Shown piece after piece: positions 1 through 6,960 of a stretch of 22,315 nt of DNA. The notes beneath the pieces are model-generated. The model was given only the letters and a program-made list of their open reading frames with translations. It had not been told where the DNA came from and made no database searches. Both the position numbers and the translations under genes were made by a program. Positions within the stretch are counted from its first letter, which is position 1; the number at the start of each line of letters is the position of its first letter. The stretch is from Bryobacteraceae bacterium (GTDB lineage Bacteria > Acidobacteriota > Terriglobia > Bryobacterales > Bryobacteraceae): contig JANXXV010000333.1 of assembly GCA_025350445.1 (NCBI GenBank), positions 1-22,315 on the forward strand. Direction: 5' to 3'.

Positions 1-203
<203 letters not shown>

Positions 204-780
204 TGGCCAATAATTATTCGCCGCCCGGTATTAGCTCCCGATCGACGCCGGTTAACGCAGATTTTGCCCGGAACCGCAGTATTCGATCTGTCCAGCTATT
301 TCTTGGACACTACGCTAGCAGTCTGTCGGATTGAACTGGATTCGTTTGGCGAGCCGAGGCGACTGGCAGGGCAGAATTCGGTTCGATTCGTAGTGCAAAG
401 TACACGTCCTTGGAGAGTGTCCGCGGATTCTGCCCTGCACATTCCAATATGCGTGATCTTGAAGTGATTATTCAGCCATTTAGACTGTTTGCGGGTGCAG
501 TCCGGCTCGGAACAACATGATCCTGGATCCGGCATTTGTGGCCAGCCCAAATCGAATAACTCTTGCCGGGTATGGGCTTCACTCGGGTAATTGCTATGGC
601 AGCAGCTCGGGTGGGGCGGTCCCCTTGGACTGCGCGGGACGCCCTCGTCCCGCTGCCGGAAGCGGGACAACGGCGTCAATGCGCCAGCCACACGAAATGC
701 TTGCGAGACCGTACCCACCTGACTCAAGCACATACCCAGTTAACTTTCTAGCCTGCAAGCAGTTGTCACGGAATGCGTTA
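204..780. other. Gene-poor stretch downstream of the intron
   Basis: No frame here has a convincing start, a recognisable domain or neighbour support. The open frames on both strands overlap one another and have mixed composition. The only structure I see is the hairpin repeat near 611-652. This stretch is the 3' exon side of the intron and probably non-coding or decayed DNA. Confidence 0.5.
611..652. repeat. Small hairpin repeat, copy 1
   Basis: GTGGGGC at 611-617 is followed by a perfect 8-bp hairpin, GCGGGACG - CCCT - CGTCCCGC, at 633-652. The same pattern, a GTGGGGC lead-in and a hairpin with a GACGCC(C/T)T(C)GT core, recurs at 4996-5018 and in degraded form at 19560-19584. All three are intergenic. 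It could be a REP-like element; as a terminator it would lack a T-run. Confidence 0.45.
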
Positions 781-840
781 TCACCCGATTGGTGAACTGC
801 GAAGCAGTTGAAATTCTGAGCCATTCGAGCGGCTTGGCAC

Positions 841-1038
841 AATGCGCAGGATTTGAGCTGCCGGATTTAGGATGATCTGCCATTCAGCCGGGATTTTGTC
901 CCGGCCTCGCCTCAAGAAACCCCGTAAGCCACGGACTGCTTTGATTTGTCCGTTCACCGGCTCTACCACCGCTTTGCGCATTTTGTAGACTACACGTCCG
1001 GCGGTCGTCCGTAGTCTGTCGCGCATCGTTTCCGCCAT
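841..1038 (-). pseudogene. IS1182-like DDE transposase, C-terminal remnant
   Basis: The minus-strand frame contains MRDRLRTTAGRVVYKMRK, then VVEPVNGQIKAVRGLRGFLRRG and a final AEW. This is the C-terminal signature of IS1182-family transposases: a K/R-L-R-T-x-x-G-R-x-x-Y segment, an EPVxGQIK motif carrying the last catalytic Glu, a G-F-R-x-F-L-x-R-G stretch and E-W. Only about 66 residues are recognisable, against several hundred in a full transposase. The upstream frame is closed by a stop just before base 1098, and the downstream tail runs to a stop at 781. I saw no terminal inverted repeats. This is a dead insertion sequence fragment. Confidence 0.75.
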
Positions 1039-1185
1039 GCTCCTGGCCGGCGGGCTGGCTCCGCAGCGGCGCCGCTGCTTGCGTATCGATGTCGGCAATT
1101 ACCTGTTTGGCCGCGCTCTCGCCGCTGAGTTTCTGACGATCCGGCGGCGCCGGCAGTTCAATCCTTGCCACCTTCTCGTCCGTCT

Positions 1186-1269
1186 CACCTGAGCTACGAT
1201 CAGACCAGGCATGTGGTCGAACAGACGCGCCGGGAGCGCGGTCTGGAAGCCCCACGCAAGCGCCGGTAA
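1186..1269 (+). pseudogene. Duplicated coding remnant, copy A (upstream of the TonB gene)
   Basis: The plus-strand frame reads HLSYDQTRHVVEQTRRERG, then LEAPRKRR and a TAA stop at 1267-1269. The same segment recurs at 4847-4930 as HLTGGQTKHVVEQTRRELG, VEAPRERR. Between the copies most base differences fall at third codon positions and are silent (cat/cac, gaa/gag, acg/aca, cgg/cgc, gag/gaa, gcc/gcg). This shows that both descend from a coding sequence read in this frame. Only about 27 codons are left and no start or promoter is visible. The pattern faintly recalls the N-terminal DNA-binding part or linker of a tyrosine recombinase, but I would not name the family. Confidence 0.6.
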
Positions 1270-1278
1270 AATAGCCGA

Positions 1279-1311
1279 TATACTGCAATCATCCGTTCTC
1301 CGCCGGAGAAC
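1279..1311 (+). promoter_or_regulatory. Candidate -10 box and dyad in the TonB gene leader
   Basis: TATACT at 1279-1284 matches five of six bases of a -10 box, but no fair -35 box stands 16-18 bases upstream. A perfect inverted repeat, GTTCTCC-GCC-GGAGAAC, lies at 1295-1311, where the start of the transcript would be, and 15 bases before the ribosome binding site. It could be an operator or a leader hairpin. Position and symmetry are seen; regulation is inferred. Confidence 0.3.
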
Positions 1312-1338
1312 CACATTTTCAGGTTGAGGAATCCCGTC

Positions 1339-4300
1339 ATGACTCGCTTCCAGACTTTTCTTGTTTCGTGCTTTTCCGCTCTGTTGCTTTCCAACACGGT
1401 TGCGGCTCAATCCTACCAGGGACAAATCACCGGCGTCGTTGAAGACTCCACCGGGGCAGTGATCCCAAACGCAAAAGTTGTTGCCACCAATGTTGCAACG
1501 GGTCTGGCTTTCAGTGCCGAATCGAACGCTCAGGGCATCTACCGCCTGCGGGCACTTCCGCCCGCGCAGTACAAGATCGCGGCCACCATCGCCGGCTTCA
1601 AAGGATTCGAACAAGGGCCGATCGCGCTGCAGGTCAACGATGTGCTGGAACTCCCAATCAAACTTCAAGTGGGCAATGCCTCGGAAAAAGTTGAGGTTTC
1701 CGCCGCCGCCGATTTACTACAAACGAACACCGCCACCGTAGGTACGGTTGTGAACACACGCGCTATCGAAAATTTGCCGCTTAACGTACGGGACCCGCTG
1801 GCGCTTGTCGGCCTCACCGCGGGTGTTACTTTTGGCCCCAACTTCGGCAACGGCGGCGGGCAAGAGCTGGGCCGTAACTTCTTCAAGTCCGATTTCAATG
1901 TTGGCGGCGGACGCTCCGGTTCGCAGGAACTTCTGCTCGACGGCGCTGCCAATACTACAGCCGACGTCAATCGCGGCATCATTAATCCGCCAGTCGATTC
2001 CGTCCAGGAATTCAAAGTGCAGTCCAACAGTTATGACGCCGAATTCGGCCGCACCACTGGCGGCATCGTCAACGTCATCACCAAATCGGGCGCCAACGAA
2101 TTTCACGGGCTGCTCTACGATTTTGAACGCCATAGCGTTGTGGAAGCCAATAATTGGTTTAACAATCGCGCCCGTCTTCCTAATCCATCGTTTAAGCGTC
2201 ACCAGTTCGGAGCCAATGCCGGCGGGCCGATCATCAAGAATCGTACCTTCTTCTTTGTGGATTACGAAGGCTTGCGCCAGGGCTTCCCTGTCACTTTCAC
2301 CAGCACAGTACCAACGGACACCCAGAAAGCAGGCAACTTCGCAAGTCTCGTCGCAAGCGACCGCACGCCGATAATCATCTACGATCCAGCTTCGCTAACC
2401 ACGCTCGCAAATGGAACACGCCAACGCACTCCTTTCGCCGGCAACATTGTCCCGGCTGGGCAGATCGATCCGGTGGCAAGGAAGATCGCGGGGTTCTATC
2501 CGTCACCGAACCAGACTGGTGACCCCATTACGAACAACAACAACTACATTTTGAGTGCAAGCTCTGCCATTGATACCGACAAGGCCGACATTCGAGTGGA
2601 CCAGAACTTCGGTGAAAGCACACGCATGTTCGGCCGTTACTCGCAGCAAAAGGATGTACGTCTGGTGCCGGGCCCGCTGCCGTTGCCGATTGGCGGCGGC
2701 CGCAGAACGACCGACAGTTATCATCAGGCTGTTTTAGACGTCACCAGAGTTGTTTCACCAAGGATGGTCGCTTCCGCGCAATTCTCATTCAGCCGTGCAC
2801 TGGCTGCGCAGTTCGGCTTGTCGAAAGGTTTCAACTTTTCGCAACTCGGCTTCCCTGCCGGCTTAAACGCCATTGCAACCGATCAGTTTCCGCAGGGCAG
2901 TATTGCCGACATCGGCAGCATCTCCAATGGCTCGGATTCGTTTGTACAGTATCAGCCGCGAAACGCATTTGCCACCCGCGCCAGCGCCGGAATTTCGCAG
3001 GGTGCGCATAACCTGAAAGCCGGCGTCGACTGGCGATTGCTCAACTTCAACGAAGGTCAGAACACACAGCCTTCCGGTACCTTCATTTTTGGCCGCACTT
3101 TTACCCAAGGGCCGAATCCGGTGCAGGCCAGCCGCAATGGTGGCTTTGGTTTTGCCGACTTCCTGCTAGGCATGCCCAACGACGGTGGTATTCGTCAAAT
3201 CAACCCGTTCTCCACACGGGGCCGCTACTACGCTTTCTACTTGCAGGACGATTGGCGCGTCAACAGCCGCCTGACATTGAACCTCGGCTTGCGTCTGGAT
3301 ATCGCGCAAGGCAGCGGAGAAAAGTACAATCGCCTCGCCTATTTCGACCCCACGGCGGCAAATCCTCTTGCCTCAAAAGCAGGCTTGCCCAATCTTAAGG
3401 GCCTGTTGCGTTGGGTGGGAGGAGAAAATTCCAGCTATCAACAAAAGACTACTGCGTCAGATTTCGCCCCTCGCTTTGGCTTCGCATATAAGCTAACCGG
3501 CAAGAGTGTAATCCGGGGCGGCTATGGCGTTTTCTTCGCACCGCGTAATCACACCGGTAACGGCAATGGCGCCATTGAAGCGTTCCGCGACACCCCGTTC
3601 GTAGGTACCATTGACGGCGGCCTCACTAACGCCAATCGTCTCAGTAACCCTTATCCGCAAGGTGTCCTGCCTGCTCTCAACGATCGTGATCCACTGGCCA
3701 ATGTTGGCGCATCCATTGCAGCCCCTGTGAACGGCTACAAGACCGGATACGGCCAGCTTTTCAGCCTTGGCTATCAGTTTGAATTGCCCGGAAGTATCCT
3801 GATGCAGGTGAACTATTCCGGCAACAAAGGCACACACCTGTTGAGTGGTAGTTGGAACATCAACTCATTACCCACCTCGCTGTTGTCCTTAGGCAACTCG
3901 CTGAACAATCAGGTTAAGAATCCATTCCAGGGGTTAATCGCCGCGGGCGCACTTTCCGGCGCTACCATTTCGCTGCGCCAATCGCTGCTGCCATATCCGC
4001 AATATTCCGGTGACGGCGGCGTTGCGCAGGTGTTGGTGCCCGCTGGTAATTCCACCTATCATGCGGGTTCAATCCAGGCTGAAAAGCGCCTGGCTACCTC
4101 CGTTACGTTTCTGGCCTCTTATACCTGGTCGAAAGCGATTGACGATGTGGGCGGCATGATCGATGTCTACAATCGGCGTTTGAACAAAGTTATTTCCAGC
4201 TTCGATGCCCCGCATCAATTCGTTGGAAGCTGGGTCTATCAACTACCCTTCGGTAAGGGCCGTAAGTTCGGATCGTCGATCGGCCGATTAGCGAATACAA

Positions 4301-4719
4301 TCCTTGGCGGGTGGGACCTGGACGGCATCATGCGCGTACAAAGCGGCCAACCAATTGGAATCGGCGGCAATAGCGTGGGACGCAGCGGCAAGATCGAAAA
4401 TCCGACTTTGGCACGCTGGTTCGACACGACCGCTTATACGCCGACCCCCGCATTTACGATTCAGACGCTTGGCCCACGTAGCCCCGACATTCGCAACGAT
4501 TTCACCCGCAACCTGGATGCCGTGTTGGTAAAAGCCTTCGCTGTGAAGGTAAAGGATCGCGAGATTACGACACAATTCCGGGCTGAATGCTTCAACCTGA
4601 CAAACACGCCGCAGTTTGGAAGCCCCAACGGGACTGTGACATCGCAGAGCTTCGGCCAGGTCACCAACCAGCGCAACACGCCGCGCCAGTTCCAACTTGG
4701 GATGAAAGTGAAGTTCTGA
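1339..4719 (+). CDS. Oar-like TonB-dependent outer membrane transporter
   Basis: This is an outer-membrane beta-barrel receptor for TonB-driven uptake of a large substrate; the substrate cannot be told. The ATG at 1339 is preferred over the in-frame TTG at 1324 because it follows GAGGA by eight bases and opens a clean signal peptide ending near AAQ-S (residue 23-24). Residues 26-112 form a carboxypeptidase-regulatory-like beta-sandwich (GQITGVVEDSTGAVIPNA). About 125-260 is the plug, with QELLLDG and TTGGIVNVITKSGANEFHG. The rest is barrel and ends in aromatic Phe (QLGMKVKF), as outer-membrane proteins do. At 1126 residues it has the usual length for the acidobacterial Oar/CarboxypepD_reg-TonB family. 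It is monocistronic and is bracketed about 70-130 bases on either side by the two copies of the coding remnant. Confidence 0.95.
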   Translation: MTRFQTFLVSCFSALLLSNTVAAQSYQGQITGVVEDSTGAVIPNAKVVATNVATGLAFSAESNAQGIYRLRALPPAQYKIAATIAGFKGFEQGPIALQVNDVLELPIKLQVGNASEKVEVSAAADLLQTNTATVGTVVNTRAIENLPLNVRDPLALVGLTAGVTFGPNFGNGGGQELGRNFFKSDFNVGGGRSGSQELLLDGAANTTADVNRGIINPPVDSVQEFKVQSNSYDAEFGRTTGGIVNVITKSGANEFHGLLYDFERHSVVEANNWFNNRARLPNPSFKRHQFGANAGGPIIKNRTFFFVDYEGLRQGFPVTFTSTVPTDTQKAGNFASLVASDRTPIIIYDPASLTTLANGTRQRTPFAGNIVPAGQIDPVARKIAGFYPSPNQTGDPITNNNNYILSASSAIDTDKADIRVDQNFGESTRMFGRYSQQKDVRLVPGPLPLPIGGGRRTTDSYHQAVLDVTRVVSPRMVASAQFSFSRALAAQFGLSKGFNFSQLGFPAGLNAIATDQFPQGSIADIGSISNGSDSFVQYQPRNAFATRASAGISQGAHNLKAGVDWRLLNFNEGQNTQPSGTFIFGRTFTQGPNPVQASRNGGFGFADFLLGMPNDGGIRQINPFSTRGRYYAFYLQDDWRVNSRLTLNLGLRLDIAQGSGEKYNRLAYFDPTAANPLASKAGLPNLKGLLRWVGGENSSYQQKTTASDFAPRFGFAYKLTGKSVIRGGYGVFFAPRNHTGNGNGAIEAFRDTPFVGTIDGGLTNANRLSNPYPQGVLPALNDRDPLANVGASIAAPVNGYKTGYGQLFSLGYQFELPGSILMQVNYSGNKGTHLLSGSWNINSLPTSLLSLGNSLNNQVKNPFQGLIAAGALSGATISLRQSLLPYPQYSGDGGVAQVLVPAGNSTYHAGSIQAEKRLATSVTFLASYTWSKAIDDVGGMIDVYNRRLNKVISSFDAPHQFVGSWVYQLPFGKGRKFGSSIGRLANTILGGWDLDGIMRVQSGQPIGIGGNSVGRSGKIENPTLARWFDTTAYTPTPAFTIQTLGPRSPDIRNDFTRNLDAVLVKAFAVKVKDREITTQFRAECFNLTNTPQFGSPNGTVTSQSFGQVTNQRNTPRQFQLGMKVKF

Positions 4720-4846
4720 GGTAGCGCGCCTAATCGCCACAAAAGAGGCCTTCGCGCTAAGAACGGCAGTTGCGGTGAACCATGACCAGGAAGCGAGCAC
4801 CTTGCGAGAGGTCGCCAGGCAACCTGCCAAGCTCGGGCGAAAGCAT

Positions 4847-4930
4847 CATCTGACCGGCGGCCAGACCAAGCACGTGGTCGAGCAGACACGCCGCGAACTT
4901 GGTGTCGAAGCGCCACGCGAGCGACGCCGG
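4847..4930 (+). pseudogene. Duplicated coding remnant, copy B (downstream of the TonB gene)
   Basis: HLTGGQTKHVVEQTRRELG followed by VEAPRERR aligns codon for codon with copy A at 1186-1269, with mostly silent differences. Here the frame continues with RTVERLDRT before it loses protein character. On the 5' side it is open back to 4775 (LREVARQPAKLGRK), so copy B keeps slightly more of the ancestral gene than copy A. The phrase RRRTVERLD followed by a new domain would suit the linker before the catalytic part of a phage-type integrase, but this is a guess from memory. No catalytic residues of any recombinase are present. Confidence 0.55.
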
Positions 4931-4995
4931 ACAGTGGAGCGGCTGGACCGCACCCGGTGTGCCGTCCCGGCTAATTCTTTACAACATGGGCGCAA

Positions 4996-5018
4996 GGTGG
5001 GGCAGACGCCTTGTCTGC
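4996..5018. repeat. Small hairpin repeat, copy 2
   Basis: GGTGGGGCAGACGCC at 4996-5010 is identical over 15 bases to the sequence beginning at 19560. GCAGAC (5002-5007) pairs with GTCTGC (5013-5018) around a GCCTT loop. The lead-in and loop are shared with copy 1 at 611-652 although the stem bases differ, so the stem has changed on both sides together. There is no T-run, so a simple terminator is less likely. Confidence 0.45.
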
Positions 5019-5153
5019 GCGCGACCCCTCGGCGAGCGCTCTTGCGCCCGTCGTAAACTCTTACCAGGGACAGGCTTCCAAGGCAAGGTAACGTGCAATA
5101 CTGACCTCCGTCGCGCTCTTCAGCTCGTTGTCAACCATGCTGAAACCAATACA

Positions 5154-6314
5154 CTATGATCGAGCCACACCGATCAGCACTTTATGGCCGGTAGGCTTGG
5201 CGCTTCCACCCGCGGGTTCCTCAGTTACCGACAGGCTGGTCAGCGAGTCCAGCAGGGAAGCATCGGCAACCTGGAACTCCGCTTTGCGGTCCGCGGCGCG
5301 AAAAACTCCGGCACTCACAATGGCCGGTCCGCTGGAGCGGATCATCCACAACTGATACTCGCGCCCCGCCGGAAGCGCCGGCAAGTCGCCCGTGAACAGC
5401 AGGATCTTGCCGCTGCCGGAGATCAGAACCTGAGCGGTTGCCTTGCCCGCCGCCTCGGTTCCCTTCAATTTCACCAGCCGGATCTGCGGAGAACCTAGGA
5501 ACGCGGCGAGCTGCAACCCCTGTTCGGCGCGCTGGCGAAGCACGGTTAAATCCCTGCGCAGGCGGACGTTCTCTTCTTCCAGAAACTGCACTCGTTGCAG
5601 GGCGGCTCGATCGGGTTGCGCGCGCTCCGGCGCCAGTGCCTGCGCCTGAACACGCCGGTAATCGGCGTCCAGTTGCTGCTGCTGGAGAGCCGCTTCGAGG
5701 GCAGTCTTCTGTTTCCCCAGTTCAGCCTCCAGCCGCTGTATCCGGTCCCGCTCGGACCGCAGCGCCGACTCAGACTGTCCGGCCGTAGTTGCGGAGGCGG
5801 ACAAATCCCGCTCCAGGTTGGCCAGTCTCGCCTTCAGGGCTGCGATTTGAGCCAGATCGCCGTTTGATATGGGAGACGGTGCAATGGGAAGCGGCGCTGG
5901 TTTTTCCGGACCCGGAGCGGGCTGCGTTTGGCTCTGCGCCGTCTGCACCGGAACGATGGGACTAGCGCTGCCGCCGCGGCCGTACAACCACACCGCTGCG
6001 CCCGAAATCATCATCACCATCGCGGCTGCGGCCCATGTCTCGGGCATCAGGAACCACGCCGCCCAGGGTGCCCGAGCTTGTTCGACACTTTTTACGATGC
6101 GGCGCTTCAGTGCCGGACTCGGCCGGATTGCGGAGGCCTCCGCGGCCGATACCGCCATTGCCGTCCAGAGACTTAGCCCTTGCGCGGTACCCTTTTTACA
6201 AGCGGGGCAACCGCTTTCGACGTGCGTCGTGACGAGTTGGGATAGCGGGCTCTCCAACAAATCCAGAACGTATAGGTCGTAGATCTCCTGGCCGAGGCCC
6301 TCACATCGATTCAT
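5154..6314 (-). CDS. RskA-type membrane anti-sigma factor
   Basis: This 386-residue protein should hold an ECF sigma factor at the membrane. The N-terminal cytoplasmic part has an H-x4-C-x2-C zinc-anti-sigma motif (His31, Cys36, Cys39; HVESGCPACKK). One membrane span lies at about 92-111. Residues 152-268 are Gln/Glu/Arg/Leu-rich with heptad spacing and should form a coiled coil in the periplasm. Residues 275-386 are the RskA C-terminal domain, with YQLWMI and EPAGGSAKPTG. The coiled coil is long for the family. The start is supported by GGAAG seven bases upstream of the ATG. No sigma factor gene adjoins it: the next gene upstream, 45 bases away on the same strand, is the DUF2127 protein. The partner must therefore be elsewhere. 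Confidence 0.88.
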   Translation of the reverse strand: MNRCEGLGQEIYDLYVLDLLESPLSQLVTTHVESGCPACKKGTAQGLSLWTAMAVSAAEASAIRPSPALKRRIVKSVEQARAPWAAWFLMPETWAAAAMVMMISGAAVWLYGRGGSASPIVPVQTAQSQTQPAPGPEKPAPLPIAPSPISNGDLAQIAALKARLANLERDLSASATTAGQSESALRSERDRIQRLEAELGKQKTALEAALQQQQLDADYRRVQAQALAPERAQPDRAALQRVQFLEEENVRLRRDLTVLRQRAEQGLQLAAFLGSPQIRLVKLKGTEAAGKATAQVLISGSGKILLFTGDLPALPAGREYQLWMIRSSGPAIVSAGVFRAADRKAEFQVADASLLDSLTSLSVTEEPAGGSAKPTGHKVLIGVARS

Positions 6315-6359
6315 ATTCGGGCTTCCATCATATAGTACGGCGTCGCGGGCATTTCGGTT

Positions 6360-6884
6360 TTAGTTGGCAATAAAATTGCCCTGTCCCCGCTTTTGAAGCC
6401 ATGCGGCGGCTCGAATGTATGCCACGTAGGCAACAATTAAAACATTCACTGACAACAGAGTCCACGGGAGCCAGGTTCCGCGCGAGATAACTTCGTAAAT
6501 CTCAAATGGAATGTAAAGCGCTCCCGAAATCAGTGCAAACCATTCCGCCCAGACTCGCCGTTTCCACAACCCGTATGCCTCCAGAAGCCGCATCGCCGAA
6601 TAGCCAAACGCAACCGACGCGATTTTCCAAATCTTTCCACCGTCCAGATTATCTGCCGCTTCAATGAAGATACGACCGTAACGCCACTCCGGGTCGATAT
6701 GCAAATCGCGGACCAGATTAGCCGCAGCCCCGCCGAGATCCTTATGCCGATTGTTCAATAACGCGACTGCCACCAGCAAGACAAACAGCCCCTTCACCGC
6801 TTCCAGCATCGCGATGGTTCGCAACCCGGCTTTGGACGCGCGCTCGTCCACCGCTTTCAGCGCCTTGGGTGGATGGATCTCCAT
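6360..6884 (-). CDS. DUF2127 integral membrane protein
   Basis: A 174-residue protein with four likely membrane spans at about 23-43, 87-106, 112-133 and 140-160. The opening GLRTIAMLEAVKGLFVLLVA and the later GLWKRRVWAEWFALISGALYIPFEIYE are typical of DUF2127, a family of small membrane proteins of unknown function. I chose the ATG at 6884 because upstream in-frame starts would run into the divergent peptidase gene and because the conserved part begins soon after it; the Shine-Dalgarno signal is weak. It lies 45 bases ahead of the anti-sigma gene in the same direction, so the two may be cotranscribed. No link in function is known to me. Confidence 0.8.
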   Translation of the reverse strand: MEIHPPKALKAVDERASKAGLRTIAMLEAVKGLFVLLVAVALLNNRHKDLGGAAANLVRDLHIDPEWRYGRIFIEAADNLDGGKIWKIASVAFGYSAMRLLEAYGLWKRRVWAEWFALISGALYIPFEIYEVISRGTWLPWTLLSVNVLIVAYVAYIRAAAWLQKRGQGNFIAN

Positions 6885-6960
6885 AATCTCATTAAACCGC
6901 AGCCGCAATAGGATGCCTCCAGTGGCGCATTCCGGCCCGGACCAAGTATGATTGACCATC

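Larger units (their letters stand above)
4720..5153. other. Intergenic stretch with remnant copy B and hairpin copy 2
   Basis: No intact gene is visible between the TonB gene and the minus-strand anti-sigma gene. The stretch holds the second copy of the coding remnant (4847-4930) and the second hairpin repeat (4996-5018). The frame containing the remnant stays open from 4775 to 5056, but its tail after about 4960 no longer looks like protein. Confidence 0.5.

Noticed and set aside
1099..1668. Minus-strand frame of 189 codons running through copy A of the remnant
   Set aside because: The pattern of silent differences between copies A and B supports the plus-strand frame, and the rest is antisense to the TonB gene.
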